Source: JAFIFT01 sp020051095 (GTDB lineage: Bacteria; Pseudomonadota; Gammaproteobacteria; Legionellales; Legionellaceae). From it: 64,000 nt of DNA. Under the pieces are notes generated by a model. The model saw only the letters and a list, made by a program, of their open reading frames with translations. It was not told where the DNA came from and did no database searches. Below, in pieces: positions 8,550 through 17,219 of the stretch. Position 1 is the first letter of the stretch. Each line of letters opens with the position of its first letter. A program made the position numbers and the translations under genes. The DNA lies in the NCBI RefSeq assembly GCF_964199965.1, contig NZ_CAXMZT010000005.1, positions 186,001 through 250,000 of the forward strand, written 5' to 3'.

Positions 8550-10136
8550 TCAATAAAATAATTGAAAATGAGTGTCATTGAGGACTGACATAAACTGCTG
8601 ATAATCAAGAGAGTTTACCTGTTCACAGGTTTTTTGAAATTTTAGCCCAACTGCTGTTGCCATCGCTGACCAGGAAGAAGGTTTGAAATTGTATTGGGCA
8701 ACGTAATGATTTTCATACATTTTTGTTGAGACAAAATAATCATAACCCTGTGCGATATTATCTGGATTCCACGTTTCATCACCAATCAAAGGGGGAGTCA
8801 TAATAATATGATGGAATTCTGCAATATGCCTTTCTTGCTCATAGGCATCCTGGCCATAGGGTGAAAGAAAAATCTGTACTTGATGCTGGCTCACCAATTC
8901 CTGCGATAATGTCTTAACTTGTTCAGTATCAGAATTAGAGTTTAAATACACAATCTCTGGTTCATAGACTTGATTACCAATTAAAAGTCCACCGCCTTTG
9001 ATAACCATACTTTTCCAATATTCATAACCCCTTAACATATCTCGGCCCTTTGCACTGTCTTTACCACTCAATGGTAAAACAACGCCCATGGTTAGCTTTT
9101 GATGCTTCTTCTTATGCCATTCGGGGATAAAGGCTAAACCATTGGGACCATCATGAGTTGAAATTTCAGACATCTCCAAGGTATTCATATCAATTTTAGA
9201 TAAATGCTTATCGGTGGCATTCGATACATAGGCATAGCGACCGTCAGGGCTAACGAGAATATTCATAGGATTTAGACCCGTTACCATTCGTTTAATTACT
9301 TGACCAGTGGCTACATCAATGATGCCAACTTGATGATCAAATGGTGCAGGGGCAAGAATGTATTTTTGATCAGGAGTCATATCAGAATAGAGAACCGGGC
9401 CAAGATTTAAATTGGTAAACTGCTTTTTTATAACCAGTGTATCTGAATCAACAAGTACAATTTGGTTGACTGCAGAAAGCATCAAATTACGTTTATCCGG
9501 TGTATATTTTAAACCGCGTACTGCTGATGGTAATGCTATGCTACCAGTAATCTCTCCAGAATCGGCATTCATTCGTATCACGCCATCTTTACCGGCCATA
9601 AGCCATAATGTTTTTCCGTCTTCTGAAAAAAACAGGTTGTGTGTATTTGGACTGACATCAAATTTTTTTATAATTTTTTTTGATTCAACATCAAAGACCA
9701 GGACTTTTCCCCCATGTTCGACATTGACATAAAGCTGTTTCTCATAGGGAGGGCGTAATTTCAAGCCATGCGGCGCACTGTCAATATCTTGATAATCTTT
9801 TTGTTCCATCGCGTCATGGGTATACAGACGGTATTTTTCAACTTGTTTTGTCAGGTCGATAACTGATATGGATACCCCAGGGGTTCCTGAGCCACTATCA
9901 TAATCACGGATACCAAAGTTACTGACATATGCTATTTTACCATCTTTAGTGACGGCAATTTCATGGGGTAGGAAACCAAGTTTAAGGCTCCCTTGTCGTA
10001 TACCTGTCTCGGTATTATAGAAACTCAGTCTATCGGAATTTTCTTCAACAACGGCTAGAATTGGATTAACTGCAATGGCAAGGCTATTGAAAATCAACAG
10101 AAAAGAAAATAGAGTACCACGTAATTTAAACATCAT
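8550..10136 (-). CDS. Secreted chimera of YVTN beta-propeller and a shortened ABC-type ligand-binding domain
   Basis: About 528 residues from the ATG at 10136, placed there by AAGGATGTT just upstream; a longer TTG form is less likely. A signal peptide is followed by a YVTN-type propeller (repeats such as KIAYVSNFG and GRYAYVSNA) to about residue 340, then LTMGVVLPLSGKDSAKGRD, the start of a Leu/Ile/Val-type periplasmic binding domain. That second domain runs only about 180 residues, against roughly 340 usual, and jumps from N-lobe to C-terminal motifs (NFKPSSWSAMATAVGL), so an internal segment seems to be missing. It is the first gene of the MarR-linked operon. It may be a sensor or binding protein; transport function is doubtful because no permease or ATPase is adjacent. 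Confidence 0.65.
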   Translation of the reverse strand: MMFKLRGTLFSFLLIFNSLAIAVNPILAVVEENSDRLSFYNTETGIRQGSLKLGFLPHEIAVTKDGKIAYVSNFGIRDYDSGSGTPGVSISVIDLTKQVEKYRLYTHDAMEQKDYQDIDSAPHGLKLRPPYEKQLYVNVEHGGKVLVFDVESKKIIKKFDVSPNTHNLFFSEDGKTLWLMAGKDGVIRMNADSGEITGSIALPSAVRGLKYTPDKRNLMLSAVNQIVLVDSDTLVIKKQFTNLNLGPVLYSDMTPDQKYILAPAPFDHQVGIIDVATGQVIKRMVTGLNPMNILVSPDGRYAYVSNATDKHLSKIDMNTLEMSEISTHDGPNGLAFIPEWHKKKHQKLTMGVVLPLSGKDSAKGRDMLRGYEYWKSMVIKGGGLLIGNQVYEPEIVYLNSNSDTEQVKTLSQELVSQHQVQIFLSPYGQDAYEQERHIAEFHHIIMTPPLIGDETWNPDNIAQGYDYFVSTKMYENHYVAQYNFKPSSWSAMATAVGLKFQKTCEQVNSLDYQQFMSVLNDTHFQLFY

Positions 10137-10198
10137 AACATCCTTATAAATCGTCAAAAACGTTAAGGATGATAAACAGGGAACTAAATAAAGTCAAT

Positions 10199-10218
10199 AT
10201 ATATAGGTGACTATATAT
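10199..10218. promoter_or_regulatory. AT-rich inverted repeat between propeller operon and marR; candidate MarR operator
   Basis: ATATATAG and CTATATAT form 8-bp arms around a 4-base spacer, centred between the two divergent start codons (10136 and 10231). MarR-family repressors bind such short palindromes between themselves and the genes they control. It may also overlap -10 elements; not tested. Confidence 0.45.
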
Positions 10219-10230
10219 TTTCTTTAAACG

Positions 10231-10692
10231 ATGAGTGAAGATATGTCGATTAATTTAAATGAGCATACAGGAGTATTGATTAAAAAGGCAGCGCGATTAT
10301 TTGAACGTGTATCCAACTTGAATTTAGAATCCTTAGGAGTTACATATAGTCAGACAATTTTTTTGGTACGTCTTTGGGAACAGGATGGTCAGACACAGAT
10401 GGAACTAACCAAAAGTTCAGGATTGAAACAGCCCACTGTGGTGGGAATATTAAACAAAATGGAACGTGATGGTTTGGTAATTCGGTTTCGAAGTGAAGAA
10501 GATAAACGATGTTACCATTTTTTTCTAACTGAAAAAGCGAAAACAGCCTGTCGACAGCTAGAAAAACAAGGTGATTTCATGCAAAAACTGGCGACAGAAC
10601 ATTTTTGCCAAGATGAAGTGAATAACTTAAATCAAAACTTAATGGCTGTTATCGAAAATCTACAAAGTTTTATTGATCGAGTTAAAGTATAG
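10231..10692 (+). CDS. MarR-family transcriptional regulator
   Basis: 153 residues. A winged helix-turn-helix runs from about 30 to 105, with the recognition-helix region LTKSSGLKQPTVVGILNKMERDGLV and the wing FRSEEDKRCYHFFLT, both typical of MarR. An ATG at 10243 is an alternative start. It is divergent from the propeller/RraA/DLH operon with a palindrome in between, so it most likely represses that operon in response to a small aromatic or acidic ligand. The ligand is unknown. Confidence 0.85.
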   Translation: MSEDMSINLNEHTGVLIKKAARLFERVSNLNLESLGVTYSQTIFLVRLWEQDGQTQMELTKSSGLKQPTVVGILNKMERDGLVIRFRSEEDKRCYHFFLTEKAKTACRQLEKQGDFMQKLATEHFCQDEVNNLNQNLMAVIENLQSFIDRVKV

Positions 10693-10816
10693 TTTGGCTC
10701 CCTCTAGGATGAAACACCAAAATGATGGGGCTAATGGACTTGGACAGTCAAAATCATGTCAGAATTTTGCCAGCGGGAAGCAATCAAAAATTAATTTTGA
10801 AAAAAATAATATATTT

Positions 10817-10930
10817 CAATAAGTTATTGTGGAGACGGCGGGAATTGAACCAGCGATAATCTCTTGTAACTTATTGATTTATATTACCCTAATTTTCGAC
10901 TTGCGAATTTTGGGGCGTAAATGGGGCTCT
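10817..10930. repeat. ssrA 3'-end duplicate A (att-like remnant, outermost copy)
   Basis: A degenerate copy of the tmRNA 3' end (GTGGAGACGGCGGGAATTG, reading into the complement of the T-arm) is flanked by inverted arms CAATAAGTTA (10817-10826) and TAACTTATTG (10867-10876). It continues into a leftover arm containing GGGGCGTAAATGGGGC. By hand count 89 of 99 positions match copy C at 17235. The open frame across it (METAGIEPA...) is the familiar spurious product of tRNA-like 3' ends and is not a gene. Inferred to be a recombination scar from integration at ssrA. Confidence 0.75.
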
Positions 10931-11124
10931 TTTGATGCTTTTACTCTATCACATAAAATCTCTCCCTATGAAAGGGGCGATTTGTTGATTGACTGTCCTT
11001 CCAGCCATAGGCATCGTGGAATGTCTCAAATTTACGCACCAAAATATAGTTCAATCTCAGCGCGCAAGATTGCTGCTATTGTTGGATGGAAGATATCACC
11101 TATAAGTCGTGAGATATTGCGCAT

Positions 11125-11250
11125 GAGTGGAGGGAGACAGAATTTTATATTAGGGATAACTCAAATGTAACAGCGCGAATTTATGAACGCCTCGGCTTGC
11201 AATCAGTGCATTTTTTGGCCCAAATTAATCGGCAATATAATTTAATTTAG
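11125..11250 (+). pseudogene. C-terminal remnant of a GNAT acetyltransferase
   Basis: An open frame reading EFYIRDNSNVTARIYERLG and ending in a TAG at 11248-11250 matches the end of GNAT acetyltransferases, where an Asn-rich turn and YERLGF form the acetyl-CoA-binding helix and last strands. No N-terminal part can be found upstream, where copy A of the ssrA duplicate lies, so this is a truncated relic at the edge of the accessory segment. Confidence 0.45.
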
Positions 11251-11284
11251 GCTCGCATAAGGGGCAAGGCCTGCCCCTTAATGT

Positions 11285-12664
11285 TCAACAGTCTTCATCC
11301 AGTGTGTAAAAATATAAATACTTTGTAGTATAAATTTCTAGGCCTTGAGCAGTGTGCCTGACTAATTGTACGTATTGCTTTTCAGGCATTTCTATATCAT
11401 CAAGTATTTTCCAGGTGTTAGTGTCAATGACTGTAACTGAATTTTGATATTGAATCATCAGGATATTTTTGTACATATTTAAAGTATAATTAGAACCGTT
11501 TGCCCTTTTAGAAAATTTACCGCTTTCAACATCAACCGATATAATGGGAATGATCGGATCGTTTTTAGTAGAAAAATTACGGGTTACAATTAATTGCGAG
11601 CCATCTGGATTTATTGCGGTATCATACTGATAACATTCCAACAAAGGAATACTCTTTTGCCAGGCAAGTTTTTTATAACCCTGATCTCCATGCTTTAGCT
11701 TTCTTAAAGTACAGGCATTATCTAATAAAAGCAGGTCGTCATTTTTATCCAAGGTAGTATAAATGGAAAAGCTGACCGCTGAGGCATGAATGGGGAATTG
11801 ATAATTGGATAAGATTTTGCCAGTAGTAGCATCCAAGGTGGTTGTTAAATTAATTCCAATATTGTCGCTCCTCCGGGTTATTTGGGCTTGGTTAACAATA
11901 ACCTGATTATTGTTGAAATATACAAACGGAACTTCTGAATCGCAATATTCAAAATTCTCCCTGTTTGTCCAGAGTTCCTGGCCAGTATCATCAAGCCTTT
12001 TTATTTCGCGAATACAGTATTCTGGGCTGTTAACCTTATAGAACATTCCCTGTATAGCAAAAAGGGTTTGGTCCATGTTTTCCTTTTCATGGCGTATTTG
12101 AAATAACCTGGTTACCACTGGCCTTGCAGAATTCTTCTTTGTTATTTTATAAGCTGTTTCTGCCTTAGGCGCTACATAGGTTAAATAAATGTCGTCTTGA
12201 TAAAGATGAACAAAGCTCTTCACATCCTTTATGGAGCGTTCCGCGTCTATATTAATATCCGTTAGAATCTTTTCTATCAGGGTGCCTGTATTAATGTCAT
12301 AGATAAAAAAAATAAGATTCAACTGTTGGTTTAAACCATAGGAGAAGAGTTTATCACCAAAAATAAAGGCGGGTATTTCAGAATAAAAAATATGTTCTGC
12401 GGGTAGCTTCACAACATATTGCTGTTTCCCAGTTTCTATATTTATTCCCTGTAAATAGGAATAACCGTCATCTATTAATAATTGCGGAAGGATCGTCAGA
12501 TTTTTTGTTGAGTACAACTCTTTTATTTGTAAATTAGAATTAAGTTCATTTATTTTGATGTTCCATTGTAAGGTATAGTGTTTAACAGAAGCCGCTTGTT
12601 TCGCATTTAAATTACTGATTAATAGTGGAAAAATCAAGGCAATTAGGGTTAGCTTCCTTAACAT
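11285..12664 (-). CDS. Secreted PQQ-like beta-propeller protein of unknown function
   Basis: 459 residues; the ATG at 12664 has AAAGGA six bases upstream. The signal peptide runs to about residue 22 (SNLNAKQA). The rest is made of repeating strands of propeller type (GINIETGKQQYVV, DINTGTLIEKIL, LDATTGKILSNY, VDVESGKFSKR, IDTNTWKILDD), as in quinoprotein-like repeats. I see no cofactor-binding residues that would make it a dehydrogenase. It lies alone in the first ssrA-bounded segment; a cell-surface or periplasmic binding role is a guess. Confidence 0.6.
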   Translation of the reverse strand: MLRKLTLIALIFPLLISNLNAKQAASVKHYTLQWNIKINELNSNLQIKELYSTKNLTILPQLLIDDGYSYLQGINIETGKQQYVVKLPAEHIFYSEIPAFIFGDKLFSYGLNQQLNLIFFIYDINTGTLIEKILTDINIDAERSIKDVKSFVHLYQDDIYLTYVAPKAETAYKITKKNSARPVVTRLFQIRHEKENMDQTLFAIQGMFYKVNSPEYCIREIKRLDDTGQELWTNRENFEYCDSEVPFVYFNNNQVIVNQAQITRRSDNIGINLTTTLDATTGKILSNYQFPIHASAVSFSIYTTLDKNDDLLLLDNACTLRKLKHGDQGYKKLAWQKSIPLLECYQYDTAINPDGSQLIVTRNFSTKNDPIIPIISVDVESGKFSKRANGSNYTLNMYKNILMIQYQNSVTVIDTNTWKILDDIEMPEKQYVQLVRHTAQGLEIYTTKYLYFYTLDEDC

Positions 12665-12773
12665 ATTAGATCCTTTGATTGTTTATTTGCGCATGGTAAC
12701 GATAATTTAAAGCCATGTAAAATTTTTTTAGCGATTGGGCAGGGCGGGATCATCTAATTTTTACACAGCGCGG

Positions 12774-12797
12774 GTAGGTCGGGCCTTGGCCCGACAA
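12774..12797 (+). repeat. REP element, left of the RAYT relic
   Basis: Begins with GTAG and contains the palindrome GTCGGGCC-TT-GGCCCGAC (12778-12795). A foot GTAG next to an imperfect hairpin is the hallmark of REPs mobilised by RAYT transposases. A near-identical copy in opposite orientation lies at 13394-13417 on the other side of the transposase gene. Confidence 0.75.
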
Positions 12798-12859
12798 CTC
12801 TTGAATTCGCCATTATAATTAGCTATAAGAGACAATCTTAGGGAAAAAAGTCCAATCAT

Positions 12860-13386
12860 ATGCGATACATTAGAACTCGAGTTCCAGGTGCTCAATACTT
12901 TTTTACAGTTAATTTAGCAACTAGATCAAATGGCATATTACTAAAAAAATTGACACTCTCCGAAATTCAATCGAAACGACAAAGTTGAATTATCCGTTTA
13001 AAATAAACGCTTATGTTATTTTGCCTGATCATATGCACATGATAATGACCTTACCCCCAAACGACAGCAATTTTTCATTAAGATGGAGTATGATAAAGGC
13101 TTTGTTTTCAAGACAAATTACTTATACAGAATCAATTACCTTAGCAAGGAAAAAGAAAAGAGAGAGGGGTATTTGGCAGAGACGACTTTGGGAGCACCTC
13201 ATTCGGGATGAAATAGATTACGAACATCATGTGAATTATATACATTTCAACCCAGTGAAACATGGTTATGTCGATAAACCTTCAAATTGGAAATATTCGA
13301 GCATCCATAGCTATATACAAAGGGGAATCTTATCTGAGGATTGGGCTTGGGGGAATCCAATTGAATCTAGTGATTTTGGTGAATAG
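12860..13386 (+). pseudogene. REP-associated tyrosine transposase (RAYT), frameshifted
   Basis: The N-terminal part from ATG 12860 reads MRYIRTRVPGAQYFFTVNLA, the standard RAYT opening, but hits a stop near 12985. The remainder continues in another frame from there: PFKINAYVILPDHMHMI with the catalytic His-x-His, GIWQRRLWEHLIRDEIDYEHHVNYIHFNPVKHG with the catalytic Tyr region, and the usual C-terminus. About 30 bases of the linker also appear to be missing at the junction. RAYTs are Y1-type single-strand transposases that move REP sequences. The flanking inverted REPs support the call; activity is presumably lost. Confidence 0.8.
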
Positions 13387-13393
13387 TTGGGAA

Positions 13394-13417
13394 TTGTTGG
13401 GCCAAGGCCCAACCTAC
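13394..13417 (-). repeat. REP element, right of the RAYT relic
   Basis: On the minus strand this reads GTAGGTTGGGCC-TT-GGCCCAACAA, matching the left REP except for compensatory C/T and G/A changes in the stem, so pairing is kept. The pair is inverted around the transposase, a REPIN-like arrangement. Confidence 0.75.
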
Positions 13418-13491
13418 ACTTTAGGACACGTACAAGAGCGATACCAGAAAAAAGCCCGCAATAAACCCGCGAGAAAAATTACTCATTATAT

Positions 13492-13610
13492 ATCAGTAAG
13501 TTATGGTGGAGGCGGCGGGAATTGAACCCGCGGGAATTTTCTCTAACTTGTTGATATTAATATATCTTATTAAGTGCCCAACATTTTTGGGCTGATTTTG
13601 GGTACTTTTG
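13492..13610. repeat. ssrA 3'-end duplicate B (att-like)
   Basis: An exact copy of the tmRNA 3' end (complement reading TGGTGGAGGCGGCGGGAATT, then GAACCCGCG) starts at 13504. It is flanked by imperfect inverted arms ATCAGTAAGTTA (13492-13503) and TAACTTGTTGAT (13544-13555). The arm to the right contains two TTTGGG-type direct repeats (TTTTTGGGCTGATTTTGGGT), comparable to the GGGG repeats of copies A and C. It separates the RAYT/propeller segment from the AbiE segment. Confidence 0.8.
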
Positions 13611-13725
13611 AATGCATCTTTGTCCATGTTTAATTTAGTCTGAAATATCGATTTGATTCACTATTATTTGTTTTATTGACTTCAAATTAGAGGCAATGCA
13701 AATAACGACAGTATTTTAGTTATGA

Positions 13726-14958
13726 TTAATTTTCTAATAAATCAAGAGCCACATTGGCAGGAGCTAGAAGAGGACATTTTTCTAAGGCATGATTAAATTC
13801 TCTTTCAACGCCAGACTCACCTCCTCGTAAATCAAAATCATTGATATTCTTACCAGATAATTCCACTAATTCATGATAAAGAGAAAACATATCATAATTT
13901 AGATTAGATAAAATAACTACCGAACGTTTTTTCTCTAAATCATATAATACAATAGATTGGTACCCTGGTAATTCACCTTGGTGGCCCCAAATATTATCTT
14001 CAATGTCCAATTGAATGAGATATTGCTTGTATTTTTGGGTCGTAAGTAGTTTGTCAGATTTAAATACGGCTGCTAGCCATTTATTCAAATCCGAAACGGA
14101 AGATATGATAGATCCAGCACCATAAGCAAATACAAAATTAAAGTCTCGTTCGTTTTTTTGTGTCTTTGGGTTTATGGTAACTAAATATGTTTCAGAGTTT
14201 GCTTGCTTAGAATTAAAATTTATTGGATAGATTTTTGGTTTAGCCATTGCGCTATGTAGATAGAGTAAATCCTTGAATGAATAATTTGCTTGTGTTCCTG
14301 AAAAACTATTATCCATCTTAGCCGGACTAAAAATATTCGCGCTAAGATATTCATCATATGATATCCCCGATACGCTCTCTATAATTAAAGCCAGTAAGTT
14401 GTATCCTATGTTGCTGTAATAAGTGCCATCTTCATCTGAGTTTCTTAGATTTTTTTGTAATAATGAATAAGTAATATGTGCATTTTCACCATTGTGGAAC
14501 AACTGTTGCAATGATTTTTTTTTACCGGCATGGTGGAAGATTGCTTGAGTTCCCTCACTCCAATAGGGCAACGCTGGCAAGCCTGAGCGATGTTCAATTA
14601 AATCTCTAACGGTAATTTTTGGCATCCATTCTTGCCAATCATTTGGAAATTGGTTGATGTCTAAGTATGTATTGATTGGGTCGTTTAGGTCAATTTTTCC
14701 TTGCTCAGCAAGTTGTAAGATGGCAATTTGAGTAAATATTTTGCTAATTGAGCCGATGGCAAATTGGGTATTTTCATCAAACGTATCGTCATTCACTGGT
14801 TCGATTTGAGTTTTCCCATTCTTCGTTTGGCTGATTATCCCTGCAAAGCCCTGTTGTTTAGCATCCTGGACGACTTCATTGAATGGTCGAGCCCATACAT
14901 TAGTAACAGAAAAAATCGTTGCAATCAGTATTAAAAACAGTTTGTTGGATATTGACAT
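13726..14958 (-). CDS. Periplasmic serine hydrolase, class C beta-lactamase fold
   Basis: 410 residues with a signal peptide to about residue 23 (VTNVWA). The three active-site boxes of the serine beta-lactamase/penicillin-binding family are present: SISK at 70-73, YSN at 181-183 and HQG at 326-328, in place of the KTG of class C enzymes. This set is typical of esterase/D-amino-peptidase-like members (EstB, PBP4* types) rather than true beta-lactamases, so I do not infer drug resistance. It is in the middle ssrA-bounded segment, next to and co-oriented with the AbiE pair but 200 bases away. Confidence 0.75.
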   Translation of the reverse strand: MSISNKLFLILIATIFSVTNVWARPFNEVVQDAKQQGFAGIISQTKNGKTQIEPVNDDTFDENTQFAIGSISKIFTQIAILQLAEQGKIDLNDPINTYLDINQFPNDWQEWMPKITVRDLIEHRSGLPALPYWSEGTQAIFHHAGKKKSLQQLFHNGENAHITYSLLQKNLRNSDEDGTYYSNIGYNLLALIIESVSGISYDEYLSANIFSPAKMDNSFSGTQANYSFKDLLYLHSAMAKPKIYPINFNSKQANSETYLVTINPKTQKNERDFNFVFAYGAGSIISSVSDLNKWLAAVFKSDKLLTTQKYKQYLIQLDIEDNIWGHQGELPGYQSIVLYDLEKKRSVVILSNLNYDMFSLYHELVELSGKNINDFDLRGGESGVEREFNHALEKCPLLAPANVALDLLEN

Positions 14959-15156
14959 AGTTATTTGGCAAGCAATTCTGGCCTTATATTATACCAAAAA
15001 ATCACATAAGAGCAATGTGAGTAAAATTAAGCTATATGTTTGGTGCGATATTGCAAATTTTTCTTAGGGATGCAATTTTCTACTCGTATGAAGGTAAACT
15101 GATACAACCTAGTCATGTAACTTAATATTAGTGACAGAGTTAGGGCAATCGCATGA

Positions 15157-16116
15157 CTATTTTTGTTTTTGCCTAACTGCCCAATTAACACCTGGGTGGT
15201 TAATAATCCTTTGAGCCATTTCTTTATCACTTGTGATCAGTTCTGGAGAAATTAAACCTTCATTTCTAATGTTCTGAATAAACAATTGCTCATGGCTTTC
15301 AAGGGGCAGAATCTTTGATAATTGTTCCCTAAGTTCATTGATTCTAGCTGTAGCCCATTCTTTTAGTTCACGAGAGTTTCTTGAGACCGATAATTGATGC
15401 ATGACAGGGATTAATCGATTGCGTAAATCCGTTAAATCAAAATCTATTTTTTCAGGCACCATGTGAGATAAATCAATTTGAGTCATGGCTAAGTATGTCA
15501 CAAAAGCCAGTTTTAGTTTTTGCCTATCCAGGGACATTTGAGTTAAAAGGTAATGAGCATCAAACCAGTCACGGCTGGCACTTCGGTCAAATAGTGCAGA
15601 TAATTTCCCTGCGGCCAGTTCATGAATATCTAAAACTGGACCATTGATATTTTTATATTCGTTAATATTTGGAGATTTCCATTCCACAGGAAATAAAGGC
15701 TCGCGATACATAAAGTTGATATCAATTTCAAGAGAGCCGCGTTGCCCTAACAAGCTTGGATAAAACCAAACCATTTTCCCACCGGCATGCCTCATGGGCG
15801 CACGATTTCGTTCAAATTGATTTTGCACCATGATTTGCTCAACAGCATCCATAATCATTGGTTTTTCTTCAAGCATCTTTTCACGGGAAAGCGCACCAAT
15901 GTAGTTAAGATCGATATCAACAGAAAGCCTTGGCAATTGTTCAAAACAGAAAAGATTAAGCGCAGTTCCACCCTTAAGAACCATACGCTCTTTTAAAAAA
16001 GGAACGGACATGATTTGTTGAAAAACATCCAGGAGTCGATGAACTTTTTCGAGGTTTTCTGGTTTATAACCGGCTGCTCGAGCATGACTCATGAGTTGTT
16101 CTTTAGAATTCAGCAT
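15157..16116 (-). CDS. abiEii: AbiEii-family nucleotidyltransferase toxin
   Basis: 319 residues. Near the N-terminus VLKGGTALNLF (46-56) and RLSVDIDLNY (63-72) form the DNA polymerase beta-type nucleotidyltransferase core of AbiEii/AbiGii toxins (GG-T/S, then D-x-D at 67 and 69). These proteins act as toxins in type IV toxin-antitoxin/abortive infection systems, and relatives transfer nucleotides to tRNA acceptor ends. The start overlaps the antitoxin gene by 14 bases, the usual translational coupling of the pair. It would limit phage spread or stabilise the element. The length fits the family. Confidence 0.85.
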   Translation of the reverse strand: MLNSKEQLMSHARAAGYKPENLEKVHRLLDVFQQIMSVPFLKERMVLKGGTALNLFCFEQLPRLSVDIDLNYIGALSREKMLEEKPMIMDAVEQIMVQNQFERNRAPMRHAGGKMVWFYPSLLGQRGSLEIDINFMYREPLFPVEWKSPNINEYKNINGPVLDIHELAAGKLSALFDRSASRDWFDAHYLLTQMSLDRQKLKLAFVTYLAMTQIDLSHMVPEKIDFDLTDLRNRLIPVMHQLSVSRNSRELKEWATARINELREQLSKILPLESHEQLFIQNIRNEGLISPELITSDKEMAQRIINHPGVNWAVRQKQK

Positions 16117-16918
16117 CAGGTTCTTCCCACGATTGATTGATTACAGATAAAGGTAAATAAATATTCCAAGGCTTTACCAGCTCATATTTTTCACCTGTTG
16201 TGCCTGAGATATATTGCGCAGCTTTAGGCTTACGTTTAAGGAGGGGTGCTAGTTGCTCATTTGTTACTGCAAAGGCACCTTGACGTTGACTTAAAAAATA
16301 ACCAACTTTTGCATTTAAACGTGCATTATCCAACTTCAGGCAATAATCAACAACCTGATCAACGTTTAATACAGCAAGGCTGCTTATGGAACGACAAACC
16401 TCTTCCCATCCACCACAATGCTCTACTCGATCAAGCGCATCGACAAAGGTCCTGGCTGAATTAGTTACCTTGATATCAATTCCTTGCCTGTTTATCACAT
16501 CAACATAAGCATCAGAAGCTTGATTTTTTTGTAGTATTATTGGCGTCAAAACCGACTGATACCAATAGCCATCAAACTCGAAGGGTTTGCTCTTTTGTTT
16601 GGTAATATAAGTTAACTGACCAAAGCTAGAATATGCTGCTCCTAACAATTCTAATGCTGAGTGATAGCCAATAATGGCGTCTTCGGTTACCTTACCTGCG
16701 ATAAGATAGGGATCAATCAGCACGCTATCCACCGATTGATTTGGTGGTACTACAGCATATAATTTTCGTCGAATGGATTTGATGCGACCAAGCTTAACAT
16801 AATATGATAATGCCATTTTCACATTATGTGAGTCACTTTCACCATGAGTTGCTTTAAAAAGCACAAACTCCTCATGACGAAAAACAGGATGTTCATAGAA
16901 GAATCGCTCGATTTTCAT
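16103..16918 (-). CDS. abiEi: AbiEi-family antitoxin and autorepressor
   Basis: 271 residues. The N-terminal 85 residues resemble the winged-helix domain of AbiEi antitoxins (VKMALSYYVKLGRIKSIRRKLYAVVPP). The rest matches the AbiEi C-terminal antitoxin domain, with TEDAIIGYHSALELLG and SARTFVDALDRVEHCGGWEEV. Known AbiEi proteins bind inverted repeats in their own promoter, and a perfect one is present just upstream (16921-16973). The ATG at 16918 lies just inside that repeat, with GGAG in the proximal arm as the likely ribosome binding site. Confidence 0.85.
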   Translation of the reverse strand: MKIERFFYEHPVFRHEEFVLFKATHGESDSHNVKMALSYYVKLGRIKSIRRKLYAVVPPNQSVDSVLIDPYLIAGKVTEDAIIGYHSALELLGAAYSSFGQLTYITKQKSKPFEFDGYWYQSVLTPIILQKNQASDAYVDVINRQGIDIKVTNSARTFVDALDRVEHCGGWEEVCRSISSLAVLNVDQVVDYCLKLDNARLNAKVGYFLSQRQGAFAVTNEQLAPLLKRKPKAAQYISGTTGEKYELVKPWNIYLPLSVINQSWEEPDAEF

Positions 16919-16920
16919 TT

Positions 16921-16973
16921 TGCATTAATCTCCAATAGTATATATATTTTATTACCTACTGGAGATTAATGCA
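16921..16973. promoter_or_regulatory. AbiEi operator: perfect 14-bp inverted repeat
   Basis: TGCATTAATCTCCA (16921-16934) and TGGAGATTAATGCA (16960-16973) are exact reverse complements separated by 25 AT-rich bases. The match goes on to about 18 bp with one mismatch. The proximal arm covers the abiEi ribosome binding site, and the spacer likely holds the promoter. Binding of AbiEi to paired inverted repeats is the known mode of autoregulation in other AbiE systems. Confidence 0.7.
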
Positions 16974-17219
16974 ATATCATGAGCTGTAATTTAAATCCAG
17001 TACTTTCTGATTTGGCGCTGCAATTTTGTGTATATTTATCGTAATTTTATGGGTCTTTTTTTAGGCAGAAAATTTTTTAAATAATAGGCTTAGAAATCTA
17101 ATAAAAGGGCTCGGTTGATAGGGAGTTGAAAAAAATATTAATATAAATCAGAGTGTTGCGTTCCAGTTTGGTGCATATGCAATACTTGGACGCGGGTTCC
17201 GTCCTTAAAAAATATCATT

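Noticed and set aside
10829..11170. 113-codon frame beginning METAGIEPA
   Set aside because: It reads across the copied tmRNA 3' end; (M)xxAGIEPA frames are well-known artefacts of tRNA-like T-arms.
13726..14958. True beta-lactamase resistance gene
   Set aside because: Active-site boxes fit serine esterase/peptidase relatives (HQG in place of KTG), so resistance is not supported.
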